From Entomomonas moraniae (GTDB taxonomy: Bacteria > Pseudomonadota > Gammaproteobacteria > Pseudomonadales > Pseudomonadaceae): a DNA stretch of 64,000 nt. The position numbers and the translations under genes were made by a program. Of this stretch, positions 59,559 to 64,000 are shown piece after piece (position 1 is the first letter of the stretch; each line of letters begins with the position of its first letter). The stretch is from contig NZ_CP029822.1 in the NCBI RefSeq assembly GCF_003991975.1, forward strand, positions 434,001 through 498,000. The letters are read 5' to 3'. The notes beneath the pieces were generated by a model. It made no database searches, was not told where the DNA came from, and saw only the letters and a program-made list of their open reading frames with translations.

Positions 59559-60764
59559 ATGAGATCTTCTTTAATATTAGTGATTAATTGTGGTTCATCC
59601 TCTATAAAGTTTGCAGTCATGCAACCTTGTCAAGATTCCCCCGTTCTTTCTGGGCTAGCTGAGTGCATTGGTTTGCAAGATGCACGAATTACCTTTAAAT
59701 CGCCTCAAACAGATAAAAAAACAGTTGCACTCACCACCGGTGATCATAAAGATGCGCTAAATGCTCTTGTGCAAGAACTTCGTGATAGAGCGTTGATTGA
59801 TTCGATTGGGGCGATAGGCCATAGAGTTGCACAGGGTGGCAGTGTTTTCGCAGAGTCGGCCTTAATTACCCCCACAACCATTGCCAAAATTGAAGAGCTT
59901 GCTACGCTGGCGCCTTTGCATAACCCTGCTAATCTACAAGGAATACATTGTGCTTTAGAGGTTTTTCCAACACTACTACAAGTGGCTGTTTTTGACACCT
60001 CGTTCCATCAAACATTAACGCCAGCGGCTTATACCTATGCCGTACCTCATAAATATTTAAGAGAGCATCAGGTGAGACGTTTTGGTTTTCATGGCACCTC
60101 CCATAAATACGTCGCTAATGAAGCTGTGAAAATGTTAGGGCTTAATCCTGATGATCATGGGCTAGTAGTTGCCCATTTAGGCAATGGTTCATCGGTGTGC
60201 GCCGTTAAAAATGGTATCAGTGTTGACACCTCGATGGGAATGACCCCGTTAGAGGGATTAGTCATGGGTACTCGAAGTGGTGATATTGATTTCGCTGCTG
60301 TGGCTTACATAGGTAAAGTGACTAATAAATCAATGGCTGATTTAGAACAGATGCTCAACAAAGAGTCTGGTTTGTTGGGTATTTCCGAGTTGTCTAGTGA
60401 TTGTCGTACGCTAGGAGAGGCTCGAAAAGCAGGGCATGCAGGTGCAAGCCTTGCTATTGATGTATTCGTTCATCGGCTAGCTCGCCATATTGGTGCCCAT
60501 GCAATGTCATTGGATCGTTTAGATGCCATTATCTTTACAGGGGGAATTGGTGAAAACTCTACCCTAATTCGAGAGCTGACGATTAACCACCTAAAAGTAT
60601 TGGGTATTGAGCTTGATTCAGATCAAAACAACCAACTTTATGGGGGGCGGTCAGGGGTTGTAAGTCGTGGTGAAGGCCCTGTTGCCGTGGTGATAAACAC
60701 CAATGAAGAGAAGATGATTGCATTAGATACCGATCGAATTGTAAAAAGGGCCAAGACAGCGTAA
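59559..60764 (+). CDS. pduW: Acetate/propionate kinase
   Basis: 401 residues from ATG 59559 (AAAGG 9 bases upstream; an in-frame GTG two codons earlier is too close to it). Signature NCGSSSIKF at the start, HGTSHKYV, HLGNGSSVCAV and GGIGENS are present. Interconverts acyl phosphate + ADP and acid + ATP. In this locus it would complete diol fermentation like PduW; AckA is an equally possible name, since the families are hard to separate by sequence. Confidence 0.92.
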   Translation: MRSSLILVINCGSSSIKFAVMQPCQDSPVLSGLAECIGLQDARITFKSPQTDKKTVALTTGDHKDALNALVQELRDRALIDSIGAIGHRVAQGGSVFAESALITPTTIAKIEELATLAPLHNPANLQGIHCALEVFPTLLQVAVFDTSFHQTLTPAAYTYAVPHKYLREHQVRRFGFHGTSHKYVANEAVKMLGLNPDDHGLVVAHLGNGSSVCAVKNGISVDTSMGMTPLEGLVMGTRSGDIDFAAVAYIGKVTNKSMADLEQMLNKESGLLGISELSSDCRTLGEARKAGHAGASLAIDVFVHRLARHIGAHAMSLDRLDAIIFTGGIGENSTLIRELTINHLKVLGIELDSDQNNQLYGGRSGVVSRGEGPVAVVINTNEEKMIALDTDRIVKRAKTA

Positions 60765-60922
60765 AGTATAAGCTAATAGCTCAGCGCTTTATATTTATGC
60801 AGTAATGTTTTACAAGAATCATCGAGTAGTAAAGGAAAACCAGATTTTAGTAAATTAAATGTTGATCGGCTAGAACGAGAGGCATTATTTAAAAACATTA
60901 GTAAGCTTAAAGGATAACAACT

Positions 60923-62587
60923 ATGAAGTCCAAGCGTTTTGAAGTGCTTGCCAACCGTCCTGTTAATCAAGATGGCTTTGTCAAGGAATGGCCAGAAGTA
61001 GGCATGATTGCCATGAATGGCCCTAACGACCCCAAACCTAGCATTCGTATTGAAAATGGCCAAGTTGTTGAGTTAGACGGCAAGCAACGCAAAGATTTCG
61101 ATTTTAATGATCGCTTTATTGCTGAATATGCTATTAATTTAACGCACACTGAAGAAGCTATGGCGATTCCTTCGCAAAAGTTTGCTGGCATGCTTTGCGA
61201 TATAAACGTCCCACGCTCAAAACTTATCCCCTTAACTACGTCCATGACGCCTGCCAAAATTTGCGAAATATTGGGGTATATGAATGTAGTTGAAATGATG
61301 ATGGCGCTACAAAAAATGCGCGCTCGTAAAACCCCATCAAACCAGTGCCATGTTACTAATCTAAAAGATAACCCTGTACAAATTGCAGCAGACGCCGCTG
61401 AAGCTGCGTTACGTGGTTTTGATGAAGAAGAAACCACGGTTGCAATCGTACGCTATGCGCCTTTTAATGCATTAGCCTTGCTAATAGGTTCACAAACAGG
61501 GCGCGGCGGGATTTTAACGCAATGCTCTGTGGAAGAGGCCAGTGAGTTACTCTTTGGGATGCGCGGTTTAACCTCTTATGCTGAAACGGTTTCTGTATAC
61601 GGTACAGAACAAGTGTTTATTGATGGTGACGATACCCCATGGTCAAAAAGCTTCCTCGCTTCTGCCTATGCTTCACGTGGTTTAAAAATGCGCTTTACTT
61701 CGGGTACGGGCTCAGAAGTACAAATGGGCTATGCTGAAGGAAAGTCCATGCTTTACTTAGAAGCACGCTGTATCTTTATTACTAAAGGTGCTGGTGTACA
61801 AGGCTTACAAAATGGTTCAATCAGTTGTATTGGTATTCCCGGTGCAGTGCCTTCTGGTATTCGTGCGGTGTTAGCTGAGAACTTAATTACCACCATGTTA
61901 GACCTTGAAGTGGCATCAGGTAATGACCAAACCTTCTCGCATTCTGATATGCGCCGTACCGCGCGTGCTTTAATGCAAATATTACCGGGTACAGACTTTA
62001 TTTTCTCAGGCTACAGTTCAACCCCTAACTATGACAATATGTTTGCAGGTTCGAACTTCGATGCAGAAGATTTTGACGATTACAATATTCTACAGCGTGA
62101 TTTACGTGTTGATGGAGGTTTACGCCCCGTTCAAGAACAAGAAGTTGTCAAAATTCGTAATAAAGCCGCACGTGTTATACAAGCAGTGTTTAAAGAGTTA
62201 GGTCTCCCACCTGTCACTGATGCAGAAGTCGAAGCGGCAACTTATGCGCATGGTAGTAAAGACATGCCTGATCGTAACTTAGTAGAAGACATGAAGGCCG
62301 CCGAAGACATGATGAAACGTGCGATTACCGGTGTGGATGTTGTAAAGGCACTGTCTAAAGCTGGTTTTGATGATGTGGCACAAAGTGTTTTCAATATGCT
62401 CAAGCAACGTGTTGTAGGCGACTACTTACATACATCAGCGATTATTGATAAGGACTGGCATGTACGCAGTGCTGTGAATGATCTTAATGATTATCAAGGC
62501 CCTGGTACTGGTTATCAAATGTCGGCAGAGCGTTGGGAAGAAATTAAAAATATTCCAAATGCCCGTAATCCCGAAGACTTCATATAA
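60923..62587 (+). CDS. pduC: Propanediol dehydratase large subunit
   Basis: Coenzyme-B12-dependent dehydration of 1,2-propanediol or glycerol to the aldehyde. 554 residues, closely matching Salmonella PduC throughout: KRFEVLANRPVNQDGFVKEWP, NQCHVTNLKDNPVQIAADAAE, GFDEEETTVAIVRYAPFNALA and FTSGTGSEVQMGYAEGKSML. SD AAAGGA precedes ATG. First gene of pduCDE; 158 bases from acetate kinase. Confidence 0.97.
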   Translation: MKSKRFEVLANRPVNQDGFVKEWPEVGMIAMNGPNDPKPSIRIENGQVVELDGKQRKDFDFNDRFIAEYAINLTHTEEAMAIPSQKFAGMLCDINVPRSKLIPLTTSMTPAKICEILGYMNVVEMMMALQKMRARKTPSNQCHVTNLKDNPVQIAADAAEAALRGFDEEETTVAIVRYAPFNALALLIGSQTGRGGILTQCSVEEASELLFGMRGLTSYAETVSVYGTEQVFIDGDDTPWSKSFLASAYASRGLKMRFTSGTGSEVQMGYAEGKSMLYLEARCIFITKGAGVQGLQNGSISCIGIPGAVPSGIRAVLAENLITTMLDLEVASGNDQTFSHSDMRRTARALMQILPGTDFIFSGYSSTPNYDNMFAGSNFDAEDFDDYNILQRDLRVDGGLRPVQEQEVVKIRNKAARVIQAVFKELGLPPVTDAEVEAATYAHGSKDMPDRNLVEDMKAAEDMMKRAITGVDVVKALSKAGFDDVAQSVFNMLKQRVVGDYLHTSAIIDKDWHVRSAVNDLNDYQGPGTGYQMSAERWEEIKNIPNARNPEDFI

Positions 62588-62607
62588 TCATGGTGGGAGA
62601 ATAGAAA

Positions 62608-63276
62608 ATGCAAGTAAATGAACAAGAACTACGCAGGATTATTGAAGACGTTATCAAAAACTTAGGGGCTAACGCTAATCAACAAACACCTGCTACTCCA
62701 ACAGCAAGATCCAACTCTTCCCCCTCAACGGTTACGATTCGTGAAGTGGGTAATGCAACAGCTGGCAAGCAACGTGATGAAGTGGTGATTGGTTTAGCGC
62801 CCGCTTTCATGACAAAACAAACACAAACCATTTGTGGTATTCCACACGATAAAGTACTTCGTGAGCTGATTGCTGGTATTGAAGAAGAAGGCATTCGTTA
62901 CCGTGTAGTGAAGGTCTATAACACCTCGGATGTATCATTTATTGGTCTTATTGCCGCAAAACTAAGTGGGTCAGGAATTGGCATTGGAATACAGTCCAAG
63001 GGTACGACCATGATCCACCAAAAAGACTTATTCCCGCTGAGTAACCTAGAACTGTTTCCACAAGCACCATTATTGGATTTAAAAACCTATCGGGAGATCG
63101 GTAAAAACGCTGCGAAATATGCTAAAGGCGAAGCTCCCAATCCTGTGCCAACACGTAATGACCAAATGGCTAGGCCAAAATACCAAGCGCTTGCAGCGAT
63201 ACTTCATATCAGAGAAACTGAACTGGTCGATCGCAACAAAAAAACTGTGGCAGTTGAAGTAGACCTACTGGGTTAA
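62608..63276 (+). CDS. pduD: Propanediol dehydratase medium subunit
   Basis: 222 residues. N-terminal amphipathic helix ([17 protein letters not shown]) is an encapsulation peptide like Salmonella PduD; a Thr/Ser/Pro linker follows, then the enzyme body ([42 protein letters not shown]). The second half binds the cobalamin side. 20 bases after pduC. Confidence 0.96.
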   Translation: MQVNEQELRRIIEDVIKNLGANANQQTPATPTARSNSSPSTVTIREVGNATAGKQRDEVVIGLAPAFMTKQTQTICGIPHDKVLRELIAGIEEEGIRYRVVKVYNTSDVSFIGLIAAKLSGSGIGIGIQSKGTTMIHQKDLFPLSNLELFPQAPLLDLKTYREIGKNAAKYAKGEAPNPVPTRNDQMARPKYQALAAILHIRETELVDRNKKTVAVEVDLLG

Positions 63277-63291
63277 CGAGGAGATAGATCA

Positions 63292-63804
63292 ATGAGTCAA
63301 CCATTAGAAATCGATAAAATCGTACAAAGTGTTATTAATGCACTTGGCAATAAAGACAACAGTACGCCTTCTTCAACTCAAACCACAACCGGTAAGGTAG
63401 GCGTTAAAGATTATCCCCTTAGCTCTAAGCGTCAAGATCTCGTAAGAACACCAACGGGTAAAAAACTTGGTGATCTAACCTTAAAAGGGGTGATTGATGG
63501 CAGTGTAAAAGCAGAAGATTTACGGATTGCTCCAGAAACATTAGAGCTACAAGCACAAATAGCTGAAGATGCAGGGCGTGCACCTTTTGCACGCAATTTG
63601 CGCCGTGCCGCAGAGCTTATTGCGATCCCCGATGAGCGCGTATTAGAGATTTATAATGCACTACGCCCCAACCGGTCAACGCGGGAAGAGTTGATAGTGA
63701 TAGCCGATGAGTTGCAAAATAAATACGGTGCAACCATTAACAGTGCTTTTGTTAGAGAAGCCGCTGAGGTTTATGCGGAGCGCGGAATTTTGCGTAAAGA
63801 CTAA
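63292..63804 (+). CDS. pduE: Propanediol dehydratase small subunit
   Basis: 170 residues. Starts with another short amphipathic helix (IDKIVQSVINALG), then linker, then DYPLSSKRQDLVRTPTGKKLGDLTLKGV and a helical C-terminus. Good SD GAGGAG. 15 bases after pduD. Confidence 0.96.
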   Translation: MSQPLEIDKIVQSVINALGNKDNSTPSSTQTTTGKVGVKDYPLSSKRQDLVRTPTGKKLGDLTLKGVIDGSVKAEDLRIAPETLELQAQIAEDAGRAPFARNLRRAAELIAIPDERVLEIYNALRPNRSTREELIVIADELQNKYGATINSAFVREAAEVYAERGILRKD

Positions 63805-63830
63805 TGACAGAGGTAACATAGGGGATTGTA

Positions 63831-64000
63831 ATGAAATTAATCGTCGGCGTAGATATTGGTAATGCGACTACAGAAACCGCTATCGCTAGATTGGCTGATG
63901 ACAACTCATTACAATTCGTTGCTGATGGTATAGTGAATACCACAGGAATTAAAGGAACACGGCAAAATATTCACGGTATTTTAGGCTCTATAAAACAAGC
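63831..64000 (+). CDS. pduG: Diol dehydratase reactivase large subunit, start only
   Basis: ATG 63831 with AGGGG upstream; the frame runs open to the right edge (56 codons). MKLIVGVDIGNATTETAIARL is the actin/Hsp70-type ATP-binding start of DdrA/PduG, the chaperone-like factor that exchanges damaged B12 in PduCDE. Partial at the window edge; the small reactivase subunit would be expected next. Confidence 0.92.
   Translation, partial: MKLIVGVDIGNATTETAIARLADDNSLQFVADGIVNTTGIKGTRQNIHGILGSIKQ

Noticed and set aside
56386-60922. Cobalamin riboswitch controlling the B12-dependent dehydratase
   Set aside because: No convincing B12 box or the expected long conserved folds were found in the gaps at 56386-56803, 59088-59558 or 60765-60922.

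Overview
ORGANISM. The window looks like chromosome of an AT-rich gammaproteobacterium of the order Pseudomonadales. The blocks ponA<>pilMNOPQ-aroK-aroB-damX, metY-rimP-nusA-infB-rbfA-truB-rpsO-pnp and yacG-coaE-pilD-pilC-pilB all have Pseudomonas-type gene order, and PBP1A, PilM, RimP and AroB read like low-GC versions of Pseudomonas proteins. A reduced, AT-rich Pseudomonadaceae such as the insect-gut genus Entomomonas would fit; this is inference from gene order and protein resemblance, not a database result. LAYOUT. 1-1829: C-terminal part of a large unrecognised helical protein cut by the window edge. 2370-17496: a podovirus (T7-like) late-gene block, all on the + strand: capsid, two tail-tube proteins, a GNAT acetyltransferase, three internal-virion-type proteins (the last a 1410-residue polyvalent protein with a PBECR-like and an HExxH domain), a small possible TerS, TerL and a tail fibre. 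No portal, scaffold, integrase, polymerase or lysis cassette is visible, so it is a remnant or a fragment. 17517-29626: PBP1A, the type IV pilus alignment operon with aroK-aroB-damX, queF and a DUF4404 protein. 29758-38936: initiator tRNA followed by the translation/RNA-decay operon ending in pnp. 38943-45413 (- strand): yacG-coaE, pilD-pilC-pilB and a class I fumarase. 45722-51304: a near-perfect Fur palindrome, a TonB-dependent siderophore receptor, three small inner-membrane iron-uptake partners and an orphan Rieske-type reductase. 51353-54366 (- strand): a polar amino-acid ABC transporter. 54549-64000: a 171-residue orphan, then a propanediol/glycerol microcompartment locus: shell proteins PduA and PduB, a two-component system (PocR-domain histidine kinase plus AraC-type response regulator), acetate kinase, the B12-dependent diol dehydratase PduCDE and the start of its reactivase PduG. 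HOW THE GENES WORK TOGETHER. PduCDE would turn 1,2-propanediol or glycerol into an aldehyde inside a shell built by PduA/PduB, PduG would rescue the inactivated enzyme, and acetate kinase would recover ATP from the acyl phosphate. The kinase/regulator pair embedded in the locus would sense the diol. The pilus genes give type IVa pili (assembly ATPase, platform, prepilin peptidase, alignment complex, secretin), although no pilin gene is in the window. MOST UNUSUAL OBSERVATION. Two copies of a roughly 68-nt element lie 1.9 kb apart in the phage block, one inside the polyvalent-protein gene and one between the terS-like gene and terL. They share a nearly identical 33-nt core, while their flanking arms differ in sequence yet each pair remains self-complementary. 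This looks like covariation, and would suggest a structured RNA or palindromic DNA element unless it is a fossil of a duplicated nuclease domain.
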